Shown here: piece after piece, positions 10,252 to 19,005 of the stretch
Layout: each line of letters opens with the position of its first letter
Position numbering within the stretch: position 1 is the stretch's first letter
Assembly: GCA_044868005.1 (NCBI GenBank)
Contig: JBIOVX010000211.1
Coordinates: 1-64,000 of the forward strand
Origin: DATARR01 sp044868005
GTDB lineage: Bacteria > Acidobacteriota > Thermoanaerobaculia > Multivoradales > UBA5704
Length of the DNA stretch: 64,000 nucleotides
Direction: 5' to 3'
Translations under genes and position numbers: made by a program
The notes under the pieces: model-generated
What the model was told of the DNA's origin: nothing
Seen by the model: only the letters and a program-made list of their open reading frames with translations
The model's database searches: none

Positions 10252-10395
10252 GGCGATCTGCGCTCCGAAGCCTCACCCCCTGGCCCCCTCTCCCGGACGG
10301 GAGAGGGGGAGGAAACACGTCTGTCTCTTTCTTGCTGTTCTCCCCCTCTCCGGTTACGGAGAGGGGGCCGGGGGGTGAGGCTTCGCAGGGCAGAC
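10252..10395. repeat. Dispersed nested inverted repeat, copy 2
   Basis: The element has opposed arms CGAAGCCTCACCCCCTGGCC and GGGGGTGAGGCTTCG and internal hairpins (CTCTCCCGGACGGGAGAG, CTCTCCGGTTACGGAGAG). It fills the gap between mutS2 and dnaG on the minus strand. It belongs to the same family as the copies at 14, 12869, 28670 and 30951. Confidence 0.85.
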
Positions 10396-10407
10396 AAGCT
10401 CGATTCA

Positions 10408-12840
10408 CTACGCCCCCCTGAACGTCACCACCGTAGCCCCATCCCCACCCTCGTTCGGCGCGCCGGCGCGCACGTCCGCGATTCCCCGATGGCCGCGCAG
10501 GTGCTCGCGCACGGCTTGGCGCAGCCGCCCCGAGCCGTGGCCGTGGATGACCCGCACCTGCCGGCGCGAGGCGAGCAGCGCACGGTCGAGATAGGTGTCC
10601 AACTGCTCGAGCGCCGGCTCGACGCGGAGGCCGATGAGGTTGATCTCCGGCGCCACCGCCGCGGCCTCGTCGAGATCGCCGGGTTGCGGCCGCGCCGCGC
10701 GCACCGTGGCCTCCCGCTCTCTTCCTGAAGGTGCCTCCGCGGCGATGGCGGGAGCCAGCTCCTCCGGCCGGCAGCGCACGCGCTTGCCGCGCACCAGCAC
10801 CTGCGCCCGGCCGTCCTCCAGCTTCTCCAGCACGCCCTGCCAGCCGAGCCCCAGATGGCGCACCGTCTCGCCCACCGCCAGCGGACCGGCAGGCTCCGGC
10901 GCAGCCTCCCCAAAGATAGGCGCCGCGGCGAAGAGAGTCTCGACAGCCTCGCCGGCCAGGCCGCGCCGCCGCCCCTCCTCGAAACGCTCGCGCAGGCGGC
11001 TCTCCTCGCGGCGCAGGCGCTCCGTCGTGTCGCGCCGGAAGGCGTCCAGCTCCGCCTTCATCTTCTTGGCGACGCTCCGCCTCTCCTCCTCCAGCGCCGA
11101 CCGCTCGTCGGCCAGCCGGCGGCGGAGCTTGGCGGCGTCGGCGTGCTCGGTCTCCAGGCGGCCGCGGGTCTCGGCCAGCTCCTGGCGCACCCGCTCCACC
11201 TCGGCGATCAGGCGGCGGAGGTCGCGGTGCTCGGAGCCCAGCCGGGCCTCGGCGCGGTCGAGCCACTCCGCCGGCAGCCCCAGGCGGCGGGCGAGCGCCA
11301 GGGCCTCGCTCCCTCCCGGCGGACCGGGGACGAGCCGGAAGGTCGGCCGTCCGGTCGCCGGATCGAACTCCATGGCCGCGCAGGAGGCGCCGTCGAGCTC
11401 CAGCGCCGCCGCGGCGAGCTGCGCCAGATGCGTGGTGATCACCCCGAGGCTGCCCTTCTCCAGCAGCCCTTCGAGCAGCGCCCCGGCGAGCGCCGAGCCC
11501 TCCTCGGGATCGGTGCCCGAGCCCAGCTCGTCGAGGAGGATGAGGCTGTCCGGCCCCGCTCCCTCCCACGCCTCCTTGAGCCGCAGCAGCCGGCCGCTGA
11601 ACGTGGAGCGATCGGCGAGCAGGTCCTGCTCGTCGCCTACCGTCGCCACCAGGCGGGCGAGGAACGGCACGCGGCTACCCGCCGCGGCGGGGATCGGCAG
11701 GCCGCACTGCGCGAGCAACGCCAGGATGCCCGCCGTCTTGAGCGCCACCGTCTTGCCGCCCGCGTTCGGGCCGGTGATCACCAGGATGCGCCGGTCCGCG
11801 GCGAGCTCGACGTCGAGCGGCACGATATCCCCCGAGTGCCCGGCCTGGCCCAGCGCCTCCTCGCGAACCTCGGCGAGACAAGGGTCGAGCAGCGGATGCC
11901 GCGCCGCTTTCAGCCGCAGGCCGTGCCGCGCCCCGATCTCCGGCAGGCTCGCGCCGCAGCGCTCGCCGAAGCGCGCCGCCGCCTGCAGCAGGTCGAGATC
12001 GGCGAGGAAGCGCGCGTGCCCGTGCAACGCCGGCAGCGACTCGCGGGCGGCTTCGATCAGCTCCACCAGGATCCGCCGCCGCTCCGCCTCCTCGTCCTCG
12101 ACCGACTGCTGCAGCGAGTTGTTCGATTCGACGACGTGCAGCGGCTCGAAGTAGAGGCTGCGGCCGGTGGACGAGCGGCCGTGGACGAGGCCGCCGCTAC
12201 GCCCGCGCGCGCCGGCCTGCAGCATCACCACCAGGCGGCCGCCGCGCATCGGGATGGTCTCCTCCGAGAGGTCCTCCTGATGGCCGGCGACGAACTCGCC
12301 CAGCTCGCGGTAGATCTGGCCGCGCACCGTGCGGATCTGCCGACGCAGCGCCGCGAGGCGCGGGCTGGCGTCCTCGCGCACCTCGCCGCGGCGGTCCAGG
12401 GTGCGGTCGATGCGCTGGAGCAGCGGCTGGAGGTCGGGCAGCTCCCGCGCCAGCGCCGCGAGCGCCGGGCAGGGAGGGACCGCCTCGAGGATCCTCGCCG
12501 CCGCGACGCGCGTGGCCTTCCCGAAGTCCGCCAGCCGCGCCAGATCGATTCCTTCGACCGGCGGCCGGCCGGTGGTCAGCCGCTCCATCAGCTCGCCCAG
12601 CGGCACCTCGAAATCCGGCACCAGCCCCCGCTCTCCCACGAGCCGCGACGCCTCCTCGAAGAACGTCCGCCGCGCCCGCAGCTCGCCCTCCTCCGCGAAG
12701 GGCCGCAAGCCCACCACGTTGGCGCGCCCCAGATCGCTCGCCGCGAAGCGCGCCACCACGGCGAGCAGGCTCGGAAACTCCAGCGCCTGCGCGGTGGCTG
12801 GGGAGAGGATGGGGGAGGGGCGCGAGGCGGGGATGTTCAC
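10408..12840 (-). CDS. mutS2: Endonuclease MutS2
   Basis: The 810-residue MutS homologue lacks the mismatch-recognition domain. Members suppress homologous recombination, and some act on collided ribosomes. The P-loop ATPase is clear: Walker A in VITGPNAGGKTVALK, Walker B in LILLDELGSGTDPEEGS, and the family signature HLAQLAAAALEL-type helix. A coiled-coil stretch (about 500-620, rich in RLRREESRLRERFEEG) leads to a C-terminal Smr nuclease domain (NLIGLRVEPALEQLDTYLDR and IHGHGSGRLRQAV). It starts upstream of dnaG and may be co-transcribed with it. Confidence 0.95.
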   Translation of the reverse strand: MNIPASRPSPILSPATAQALEFPSLLAVVARFAASDLGRANVVGLRPFAEEGELRARRTFFEEASRLVGERGLVPDFEVPLGELMERLTTGRPPVEGIDLARLADFGKATRVAAARILEAVPPCPALAALARELPDLQPLLQRIDRTLDRRGEVREDASPRLAALRRQIRTVRGQIYRELGEFVAGHQEDLSEETIPMRGGRLVVMLQAGARGRSGGLVHGRSSTGRSLYFEPLHVVESNNSLQQSVEDEEAERRRILVELIEAARESLPALHGHARFLADLDLLQAAARFGERCGASLPEIGARHGLRLKAARHPLLDPCLAEVREEALGQAGHSGDIVPLDVELAADRRILVITGPNAGGKTVALKTAGILALLAQCGLPIPAAAGSRVPFLARLVATVGDEQDLLADRSTFSGRLLRLKEAWEGAGPDSLILLDELGSGTDPEEGSALAGALLEGLLEKGSLGVITTHLAQLAAAALELDGASCAAMEFDPATGRPTFRLVPGPPGGSEALALARRLGLPAEWLDRAEARLGSEHRDLRRLIAEVERVRQELAETRGRLETEHADAAKLRRRLADERSALEEERRSVAKKMKAELDAFRRDTTERLRREESRLRERFEEGRRRGLAGEAVETLFAAAPIFGEAAPEPAGPLAVGETVRHLGLGWQGVLEKLEDGRAQVLVRGKRVRCRPEELAPAIAAEAPSGREREATVRAARPQPGDLDEAAAVAPEINLIGLRVEPALEQLDTYLDRALLASRRQVRVIHGHGSGRLRQAVREHLRGHRGIADVRAGAPNEGGDGATVVTFRGA

Positions 12841-12868
12841 CAGGGCGAGTGTAACAGTGCCGTTCTGC

Positions 12869-13037
12869 CCTCCGAAGCCTCACCCCCTGTCCCCCTCTCT
12901 CTGACGGGCGAGGGGGGACGATTCACAACCCGTGTTGCCGATAGGAGGCCACCTTTTTCGGCAAACCCTTTCGCAGGCGTCCCCCCTCGCCCGTCAGGGA
13001 GAGGGGGACAGGGGGTGAGGCTTCGGAGGGCAGAACG
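12869..13037. repeat. Dispersed nested inverted repeat, copy 3 (full length)
   Basis: This is the best full-length copy. The outer tips TGCCCTCCGAAGCCTCACC and GGTGAGGCTTCGGAGGGCA are exact reverse complements. Inside them are CCTCGCCCGTCAGGGAG-type arms. In the centre is the small palindrome TTGCCGATAGG...TTTTTCGGCAA. It occupies most of the 238-nt gap between mutS2 and the next minus-strand gene and could form a cruciform or act as a terminator on either strand. Confidence 0.9.
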
Positions 13038-13078
13038 CCTCAACTGACAAGGCGCCCCTGTACAGGCCGCCGCGCCTA

Positions 13079-13813
13079 TCAAGGACCGCCTGTACTGGAA
13101 GAGCCCAGATACCCCGCCACCGCGCCCAGCCCCGCGGGCGTGGCCCGGCCGGTCTCTACCAGATCGCGGAACCACAGCAGCGCCACCGCCGCGCCTTGCC
13201 GGAGGCCGCCGGCGCGGAGAATCGGGAACAGCTCGCCGGCCAGCCGCCGGACCTCTTGCACGCGATCCTCCCGCTGGTAGAGGAGCGCATGGTCGAGCAG
13301 CACCACGGCCGCCTCGGCGCCGAGTCCCGCGAGAAGAAAGCCCCGGCGGGCGTCGAGGAAGGCTGCCTCCGCCTCCCGCGTCGAGCCGAGAGCGGCTTCG
13401 ATCCGGCCCTCCAGATGGCGCAGCCGCAGGAGATTGGGCCGGTCTCCGTACTGTTGATAGATCGGCCGCGCCGTGCGCACCGCCTGCAGCGCCTCCTCGC
13501 CGCGGCCGGCGCCGGCGAGCTGCAAGGCCAGGGCGTGCAGCGCGAAGGCGGCACGGCGCGGACCGCGCGCCGCCAGCCGGCTGAACACTTCTCCGTAGCT
13601 CGCCGGCGGCGGCTCCGCTCCGGCCTCCGGCTGCACCGCCTGCGGCCGGGGCTCGCCCAGCCGCCACAGACGTTGCGTCAACCGCAGGCATTCCGCGCAG
13701 CCGGCGAGCAGATGGCGGACTACGCCGCGGCGCTCTTCCCGGCCGGTCTCGTCGCGCATGAAACGCTCGAGGAGCTGAGGATCGGGATGCTCTTCCGGTA
13801 TGGTTTTCGACAT
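13079..13813 (-). CDS. Zinc-binding-module protein with TPR-like helical repeats
   Basis: The 244-residue protein of unknown function begins with a short module, RHLLAGCAECLRL (H34, C39, C42). This resembles the zf-HC2 module of anti-sigma factors and the small protein at 57857. From about residue 75 it is alanine-rich and helical (SRLAARGPRRAAFALHALAL, GDRPNLLRLRHLEGRIEAAL), as in tetratricopeptide repeats. There is no membrane segment. The ATG at 13813 is preceded by GGAGAAACG and is preferred over an upstream in-frame ATG 27 codons earlier. It is transcribed divergently from an XRE regulator, which may control it. Confidence 0.7.
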   Translation of the reverse strand: MSKTIPEEHPDPQLLERFMRDETGREERRGVVRHLLAGCAECLRLTQRLWRLGEPRPQAVQPEAGAEPPPASYGEVFSRLAARGPRRAAFALHALALQLAGAGRGEEALQAVRTARPIYQQYGDRPNLLRLRHLEGRIEAALGSTREAEAAFLDARRGFLLAGLGAEAAVVLLDHALLYQREDRVQEVRRLAGELFPILRAGGLRQGAAVALLWFRDLVETGRATPAGLGAVAGYLGSSSTGGP

Positions 13814-13913
13814 CGTTTCTCCAACTACGGGTCCGGTCCTGGCCACTTCGAACGGCATCTCGAAACCTGCGGGGCCGACGAAGCCTGGATTCACGGAGGA
13901 GATTTTCGGATCG

Positions 13914-13944
13914 ATTATAGAGCATATATTGTCGAAGGAGACAA
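13914..13944 (-). promoter_or_regulatory. Promoter and possible operator for the divergent pair
   Basis: On the minus strand a perfect -10 TATAAT (13914-13919) is preceded, at 19-bp spacing, by TTGTCT. The latter overlaps a palindrome TTGTC-GAAGGA-GACAA (13929-13944). The interval 13814-14074 is distinctly AT-richer than its surroundings. The palindrome is a candidate binding site for the XRE protein encoded at 14075. Predicted transcription starts about 90 nt before the ATG at 13813. Confidence 0.5.
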
Positions 13945-14074
13945 CTTTCGCACTCCCTCAACACGCAACCAAGAGACAAGTCATGGCTTCAGAGAATATC
14001 TATTTTTCGTCCAAGTCATTGACACCAATAAGTTTGCGCTTGCATCAAGGCTCTGACGAAGGTAGATTTCTCGC

Positions 14075-14524
14075 ATGTCACTCCTCAATGGACTCGGAAG
14101 GGCCCTCCGCTGGCTCCGCGACCGGCAGAACAAGCGGCAGTACCAGGTGGCCGACACGGCAGGCATCACCAAGGCCATGCTCTCGGCGTATGAGACCGGC
14201 AAGCAGAAGCCGTCCCTCGATACCCTGGAGAAGATCCTGACCGCGCTGAGCTGCGATCTCAACGATCTCCACAATGCCTTGCAGATCGTCAACGGGCAGC
14301 CGGAAGCCATCCGCAAGTCCGGCACCCTGCGCGAGGAATGGTTGCCGCCCCGCCAAAACGAGGAAAGCGAAGCCCCCGGTCTCGACCTCTATCGCGTCCT
14401 CGGCCTCACCCGCCAGCTTCCGACGGAAGAAGAACGCGCCCTCTCCGAGATGCTGGAAGGCTTCCACAAGATGGTCCGCTACCTCCACAGCATGACCCCG
14501 CCGCCCGCCGGCGAGGCGAGCTGA
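14075..14524 (+). CDS. XRE-family transcriptional regulator
   Basis: This 149-residue DNA-binding protein has a helix-turn-helix of the Cro/cI type at residues about 15-70 (QYQVADTAGITKAMLSAYETG, KPSLDTLEKILTALSCDLND). A C-terminal tail of about 70 residues (EERALSEMLEGFHKMVRYLH) could mediate dimerisation. It is divergent from the zinc-module/TPR gene at 13813, with a palindrome in the shared 260-nt AT-rich region, suggesting local autoregulation. The ATG is preceded by GAAGG about 12 nt upstream. Target genes beyond the neighbour are unknown. Confidence 0.85.
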   Translation: MSLLNGLGRALRWLRDRQNKRQYQVADTAGITKAMLSAYETGKQKPSLDTLEKILTALSCDLNDLHNALQIVNGQPEAIRKSGTLREEWLPPRQNEESEAPGLDLYRVLGLTRQLPTEEERALSEMLEGFHKMVRYLHSMTPPPAGEAS

Positions 14525-14563
14525 GGGCCTTCCTCTCTCTCCCAGAGGGCCTTTGAAGTTGTC

Positions 14564-14723
14564 GGCGGCCTGCCCTCCGAAGCCCTCACTCCCCTGACCC
14601 CTCTCTCCCAAAAGGGAGAGAGGGGAACAAAACCAAGAACCCTCAACCGTTGTTTCTCCTGTCTTTCTCCCTCCTCTCCCCCGGGAGAGGAGGGCCGGGG
14701 AGGTGAGGGCTTCGGAGGGCATA
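14564..14723. repeat. Dispersed nested inverted repeat, copy 4 (subfamily B)
   Basis: The outer tips TGCCCTCCGAAGCCCTCAC and GTGAGGGCTTCGGAGGGCA are complementary. Inside are two separate hairpins (CTCTCTCCCAAAAGGGAGAGAG and CCTCTCCCCCGGGAGAGG). The same two-hairpin layout occurs at 27154-27293, and single arms occur at 52617 and 60378. It lies in the 340-nt gap before the kinase gene; the rest of that gap (14724-14864) shows nothing recognisable. Confidence 0.85.
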
Positions 14724-14864
14724 CCACCGCGATGACTTCACAGACTCCGGGAAAGAAGGATTCTGGGGGGCGTGAGCCCACGCGCACGCTTCTTGCACCG
14801 CCTCTCCAGCGGGCCCTTGGAAGGCCCTGGGGGAATGAGAGGGAGCGCCCAACGGAGATGATTT

Positions 14865-16691
14865 GTGGAAGCAGATCTAGAGCGTCGATCCGCCCGTTTA
14901 CGGCAAGGCGATCACCTGTGCCTGATCTATCACAGCGCCGCCGAGCAGACGTCGGCGGTGGTGGATTTTCTCAAGGCCGGCCTCGCGGCGGGAGAGCAGT
15001 GCCTCTTTCTCGGCCATGCCACGAGCAGCCGGCGGCTCGTGCACGCGCTCGGCATGGCGGGCGTCGACGCCGACGCCGAAGGTAACCGTGGCGCCCTCCT
15101 CCTGCTGACGCGGCGCGAGGACTGGCTGCCCGGCGGACGCTTCGAGCCCAGGGCCATGATCGACCTCCTCCGGCACGCCGAGCGGCGGGCCTTGAACGCC
15201 GGCTTCTCCGGCCTGCGGGTCACCTGGAATCTCTGCTGGCTGCTGGAGGAATCCCCCGGCGCCGACCGCTTGACCGAGTACGAGGCGCAGCTCACCCGCG
15301 TCCTCGCCGGCAGCCGCACCTGCGTCCTCTGCCGCTACTCCCACGACGCCTGTCCGGCGGCGACGATCCAGGAGGCCCTCCACACCCACCCGCTGGCCGT
15401 GCTGGGCGAGCAGATCTGCTCCAACGCCTACTACGAACCGCCGGAGATGGTGCTCGGCGGCCGCTCGCCGGAGGAGCGCATCGACTGGATGATGGCCCAG
15501 CTCTGGCGCAACCGTCTCAACGAGCAGAAGCTCGAGGAGACCTCCCGGCGGCTCTCCCAGAAGCGGGCGGCGCTGGCGCGGGCCAACCAGGCCAAGGAGG
15601 ATCTGCTCTCCATGCTCGCCCACGAGCTGCGCAATCCGCTCGGCGTCATCAGCAACGCCCTGCAGGTGATCCGCCTGAAGGGCGACGGGGACGAGACGCG
15701 CCGGCGGGCCATCGACGCCGCCGAGCGCCAGGTCGGTCACCAGGCGATGCTGATCGACGACCTGCTCGAGGCCTCTCTCGTCACCAGCGGCGAGATCGAG
15801 CTGCACCTCGAGGACCTGGACCTCGCGAAGCTGGTGGGCGAGACGGCCGAGAGCTACCTGAAGACGTTCGAGGACGCCGGCCTCCGGCTCGAGCTCGAGC
15901 TCCCGGGCGAGCCGCTGCACGTCCGCGGCGACCGCCTGCGGCTCTCCCAGACCCTCTCCAACCTGCTGGACAACGCCGTCAAGTTCACCCCCGCCGGCGG
16001 GCGCATCGCCGTGCGCGCAGCGCGCACTCCGGGGGGGCGTCGGGCCGAGGTGCGCGTCGCGGACGACGGCGCCGGCATCCAGCCGGAAGAGCTGCCGCAC
16101 GTCTTCGAAGTCTTCACCCAGGGCGACCATAGCCTCGACCGTTCGCTCGGCGGCCTCGGCGTCGGCCTCGCCATCGTCAAGGGCATCGTCGAGATGCACG
16201 GCGGCGAGGTCGAGGCGCGCAGCGAAGGGCCGGGGAAAGGCACCGAGCTCTTCCTGCGGATTCCCCTCGACACCGCCGCGGCCGAGAGCGAGGAGCAACC
16301 CGAGGAGGCGCACAGCGCGAAGAAGGTCCTGGTCGTCGAAGACAATCCGGACGCCGGCGCCATGATGCGGGAGTTCCTGGAGCTCTCCGGTCACGAAGTA
16401 GCGCTCGCCGTCTCCGGCCAGGACGGCGTCGAAGCCGCCCGCCGGTTCCATCCCGAGGTGGTGCTCTGCGACCTCGGGCTCCCCGGCATGAACGGCTACG
16501 AAGTGGCCGAGGAACTGCGCCGCGATCCCTCCACCCGCTCCGCCAAGCTGATCGCCGTCACCGGCTACGGCCGCGACGAAGACCGCCGCCGCTCCAAAGC
16601 CGCCGGCTTCGACATGCACCTCACCAAGCCCGTCGATCCCGCCCAGCTCCGCGCCCTGCTCGAAGAGCAGCACGGCGGCCCGACGCACTGA
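14865..16691 (+). CDS. MEDS-domain hybrid histidine kinase
   Basis: This is a 608-residue cytoplasmic sensor kinase. Residues about 1-195 match the MEDS (DcmR-like sensory) fold: RQGDHLCLIYHSAAEQ at the start, then CRYSHDACPAATIQEALHTH. This fold is thought to bind small organic ligands. A linker coiled coil leads to HisKA with the phospho-acceptor H253 (LLSMLAHELRNPLG). The HATPase follows with N-box DNAVKFTPAGG and G-boxes VADDGAGIQPEE and GVGLAIVKGIVEMHGG. The C-terminus is a receiver domain with D536 (VVLCDLGLPGMNGYEV). There are no membrane segments. The GTG start follows CGGAG. No partner regulator is adjacent. Confidence 0.9.
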   Translation: MEADLERRSARLRQGDHLCLIYHSAAEQTSAVVDFLKAGLAAGEQCLFLGHATSSRRLVHALGMAGVDADAEGNRGALLLLTRREDWLPGGRFEPRAMIDLLRHAERRALNAGFSGLRVTWNLCWLLEESPGADRLTEYEAQLTRVLAGSRTCVLCRYSHDACPAATIQEALHTHPLAVLGEQICSNAYYEPPEMVLGGRSPEERIDWMMAQLWRNRLNEQKLEETSRRLSQKRAALARANQAKEDLLSMLAHELRNPLGVISNALQVIRLKGDGDETRRRAIDAAERQVGHQAMLIDDLLEASLVTSGEIELHLEDLDLAKLVGETAESYLKTFEDAGLRLELELPGEPLHVRGDRLRLSQTLSNLLDNAVKFTPAGGRIAVRAARTPGGRRAEVRVADDGAGIQPEELPHVFEVFTQGDHSLDRSLGGLGVGLAIVKGIVEMHGGEVEARSEGPGKGTELFLRIPLDTAAAESEEQPEEAHSAKKVLVVEDNPDAGAMMREFLELSGHEVALAVSGQDGVEAARRFHPEVVLCDLGLPGMNGYEVAEELRRDPSTRSAKLIAVTGYGRDEDRRRSKAAGFDMHLTKPVDPAQLRALLEEQHGGPTH

Positions 16692-16781
16692 CCTCATCCC
16701 CTGACCCCTTCTCCTAAAGGAGAAGGGGAACGGCAATCTTGAAGCCCCTCTCCTTTAGGAGAGGGGTGGGGGTGAGGTCGA
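16690..16781. repeat. Nested inverted repeat (subfamily C) / probable terminator
   Basis: ACCTCATCCCC at the left pairs with GGGGTGAGGT at the right. Two inner hairpins are present: CCCTTCTCCTAAAGGAGAAGGG and CCCCTCTCCTTTAGGAGAGGGG. It begins at the stop codon of the kinase gene, so it probably terminates that transcript. Confidence 0.8.
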
Positions 16782-16908
16782 GCCGGCAAAAAAAGTTGAG
16801 CGATAAAACACCGATTTTCCGTTTATAGAGGGTTACGGACGGATTTCCCCGCCCGTGACCCGCTCCGAACGGTGGTGCTACCATGACGATGGCAGAGGAG
16901 GCGACCGC

Positions 16909-17472
16909 ATGGCTCCCCAAGACTCTTCCCCGAAACTCACCTACGAGGACTATCTCCGCATCCCGGACGACGGGAAGCGTCACGAGATCATCGACGGAGT
17001 GCACTACGTGACTGCCGCTCCGTTTCTCCGGCATCAGAGGATCGCCCGGCGGCTGGCTTTTAGACTTGAGGAATTCCTCCGCAAGAACCCTCTTGGAGAG
17101 TTCTTCTTTGCCCCGACCGACGTGGTCCTCTCGCCTCACGACATCGTCCAGCCTGACCTCCTCTTCATCTCCAACGAGAGGGCCTCGATCGCAGCGGAGA
17201 AGAACGTCCAAGGTGCGCCGGACCTGGTCATCGAGATCCTCTCGAGCAACCGCCGCCTGGATGAGGTGATCAAGCGCCAAGCCTACGAGCGGTTCGGGGC
17301 GCGGGAGTACTGGATCCTCGATCCGCGTTGGAAAACGGCCCAGGTTTTGGAACGATCCCCAGAAGGTCTCCGGCGCCGACCCCAGCTCTCCGCGGCTGCG
17401 GGAGATCTCCTTGCGACCCCACTGTTGCCGGGGCTCGAGATTTCCTTAGCCGAGATCTTCGACGCGCCGTGA
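16909..17472 (+). CDS. Uma2-family putative endonuclease (first of tandem pair)
   Basis: The 187-residue protein belongs to the Uma2 (DUF820) family, which has a PD-(D/E)XK nuclease fold. It is widespread in multiple copies, and its biological role is largely unknown. The family pattern is present: LTYEDYLRIPDDGKRHEIID at the N-terminus, VQPDLLFIS, APDLVIEILSSNRR with the catalytic-type Glu, and GAREYWILDP. The ATG at 16909 is set by comparison with the neighbouring paralogue, since both share AGGCGACCGCATGGCTCCCC around the start. It lies 27 nt upstream of that paralogue. Confidence 0.85.
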   Translation: MAPQDSSPKLTYEDYLRIPDDGKRHEIIDGVHYVTAAPFLRHQRIARRLAFRLEEFLRKNPLGEFFFAPTDVVLSPHDIVQPDLLFISNERASIAAEKNVQGAPDLVIEILSSNRRLDEVIKRQAYERFGAREYWILDPRWKTAQVLERSPEGLRRRPQLSAAAGDLLATPLLPGLEISLAEIFDAP

Positions 17473-17499
17473 GGGCACACCCCGGTTAGAGGCGACCGC

Positions 17500-18066
17500 A
17501 TGGCTCCCCACGACTCTTCCCCGAAGCTCACCTACGAGGACTATCTCCGTATCCCGGAGGACAGGAAGCGTCACGAGATCATCGACGGGGTCCATTACGT
17601 GAGCGGCACCCCATACCTCCGGCATCAGAGGCTCCTCATGCGCCTCATGTACCATGTCGGCGTATTCGTCGAGGGCCACCGCCTCGGAGAGATCCTCCCC
17701 GCCCCGACGGATGTAGTCCTCTCGCGTTACGACATCGTCCAGCCCGACCTCCTCTTCGTCTCCAACGAGAGGAGCTCCATCCTCACGGAAGAGAACATTC
17801 AGGGTGCACCGGACCTGCTCATTGAGATCCTCGGTGAAAGAAACCGCCGCCTCGATGTGGTGATCAAGCGCCGGGCCTACGAGCGGTTCGGAGTGCGGGA
17901 GTACTGGATTTTCGATCCACGCTGGAAGACGGCCCAGATCTGGGAACGGAGCGGCGAAAATCTCCGGCGCAAGGCGCAGCTCTCCGCGGCCGCGGGAGAC
18001 GTCCTTACGACGCCGCTGCTGCCGGGGCTCGAGATCCCGTTGGCCGAGATCTTCGACGCCCTGTGA
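17500..18066 (+). CDS. Uma2-family putative endonuclease (second of tandem pair)
   Basis: This 188-residue paralogue of the preceding gene has the same start context and the same motifs (VQPDLLFVS, APDLLIEILGERNRR, GVREYWIFDP). The two proteins are alike over their whole length, with a divergent stretch at about residues 45-65, so this is a recent tandem duplication. The active-site Asp and Glu positions are kept in both. The stop overlaps the next gene's GTG (GTGA), so the downstream methyltransferase is probably co-translated. Confidence 0.85.
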   Translation: MAPHDSSPKLTYEDYLRIPEDRKRHEIIDGVHYVSGTPYLRHQRLLMRLMYHVGVFVEGHRLGEILPAPTDVVLSRYDIVQPDLLFVSNERSSILTEENIQGAPDLLIEILGERNRRLDVVIKRRAYERFGVREYWIFDPRWKTAQIWERSGENLRRKAQLSAAAGDVLTTPLLPGLEIPLAEIFDAL

Positions 18067-18518
18067 AGACCTCCGGGATCCACTTCCCGCCTCCGTTCCT
18101 ATACGTCGGCCATTTCCTGCTGGGATGGCTGCTCGACCGCTGGATTCCCCTGCCGGCGCTGCCGCGCACTCCTTCGCGCCTGCTCGCCGCGGTCCTGCTC
18201 CTGCCGGGCTTCGGCCTGCTCTTCTGGAGCCTCTGGCTCTTCCTGCGCGCCCGCACGAGCCCGCTGCCGATGAGGCCCACGACGGCGATCGTCCGCTCCG
18301 GACCCTATCGCTGGACGCGCAACCCGATGTACCTCGCCATGCTGCTGCTCTACCTCGGCGTCGCTCTTCTCTTCGATGTGGTCTGGGCTCTCCTGCTCAC
18401 GCCGGTGCTCGTGACGCTCGTCGGCCGGCTCGTGATCGCCAGGGAAGAGCGCTACCTGGAAGCCAGCTTCGGGGACGAATACCAGCGGTACAAGAGGCAG
18501 GTGCGGCGGTGGATCTGA
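18063..18518 (+). CDS. Isoprenylcysteine carboxyl methyltransferase-family membrane protein
   Basis: This is a 151-residue integral membrane protein with about four hydrophobic segments. It has the ICMT/PEMT signature: GPYRWTRNPMYLAMLLLYLG for cofactor (S-adenosylmethionine) binding, then a C-terminal EERYLEASFGDEYQRYKRQV. Bacterial members methylate unknown small or lipid substrates. The GTG start overlaps the upstream stop. The following 178 nt to 18696 hold no recognisable feature. Confidence 0.85.
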   Translation: MKTSGIHFPPPFLYVGHFLLGWLLDRWIPLPALPRTPSRLLAAVLLLPGFGLLFWSLWLFLRARTSPLPMRPTTAIVRSGPYRWTRNPMYLAMLLLYLGVALLFDVVWALLLTPVLVTLVGRLVIAREERYLEASFGDEYQRYKRQVRRWI

Positions 18519-18696
18519 GAGCGGCGCCGAGTACAGGACCGACAGGCGAGCACAACAGGCGAGGATCGGCCACGCGGCCACTCGCGCCCGCCCCGAAGGG
18601 TCAGGACTTGAACAGCCCGTACGTAAGCGCCCGAGGGCGATTTGAACAGCCAGCCCTGCCGCTCGGAGGGAGCGTGCTGCTACGCCTCTACATGCA

Positions 18697-18975
18697 CTAA
18701 GCCCAATTAGTCTTTAGATAGTCGGAGACCTTGTTGTTGAGATTGTACCAATAGGCTGTGTTATTTGTAGCGTCGATTACAATCAGCGAATCCGAGCTGT
18801 CCATCACCTTCCAGACGGCATTTGCCACCTGCTCGGCCGAATAGCTGCTTCTGACATACCAAACCGACTGGTGAATCTTGGCCCAGGAGCCAAGCGCTTT
18901 GATTGCCTCAATAACCTTCTCATAGTTCTGGCCAGGATTGTATAGATCGTAGGATACAAACAGATTATTTGCCAT
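18697..18975 (-). CDS. Cas2-like small protein in the ubiquitin-like operon
   Basis: The 92-residue protein has a Cas2-like ferredoxin-fold pattern: strand LFVSYDLYNPGQ with Asp10 where Cas2 nucleases carry their catalytic Asp, helix YEKVIEAIKALGSWAKIH, strand SVWYVRSS and a later strand DSLIVID. Similar stand-alone proteins are sometimes annotated as SinR-family or Cas2-like; no CRISPR or cas1 is near. The ATG at 18975 follows GGAGGT closely; a GTG 12 nt upstream is rejected. It is the last gene of the minus-strand Ubl-JAB-E1 operon, 30 nt after the E1 stop. Base composition is noticeably AT-richer than the flanks. The function is unknown; an effector role with nuclease activity is inference. 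Confidence 0.7.
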   Translation of the reverse strand: MANNLFVSYDLYNPGQNYEKVIEAIKALGSWAKIHQSVWYVRSSYSAEQVANAVWKVMDSSDSLIVIDATNNTAYWYNLNNKVSDYLKTNWA

Positions 18976-19005
18976 TTTTACCTCCACGTTACCTTTAGAA
19001 GATCT

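Noticed and set aside
10855..13047. A 730-codon plus-strand frame over mutS2
   Set aside because: Antisense shadow of mutS2 that runs on through a palindromic repeat.
18697..18975. Cas2 of a CRISPR adaptation module
   Set aside because: No cas1, no other cas genes and no repeat array are present. The gene belongs to the ubiquitin-like operon by spacing and strand.
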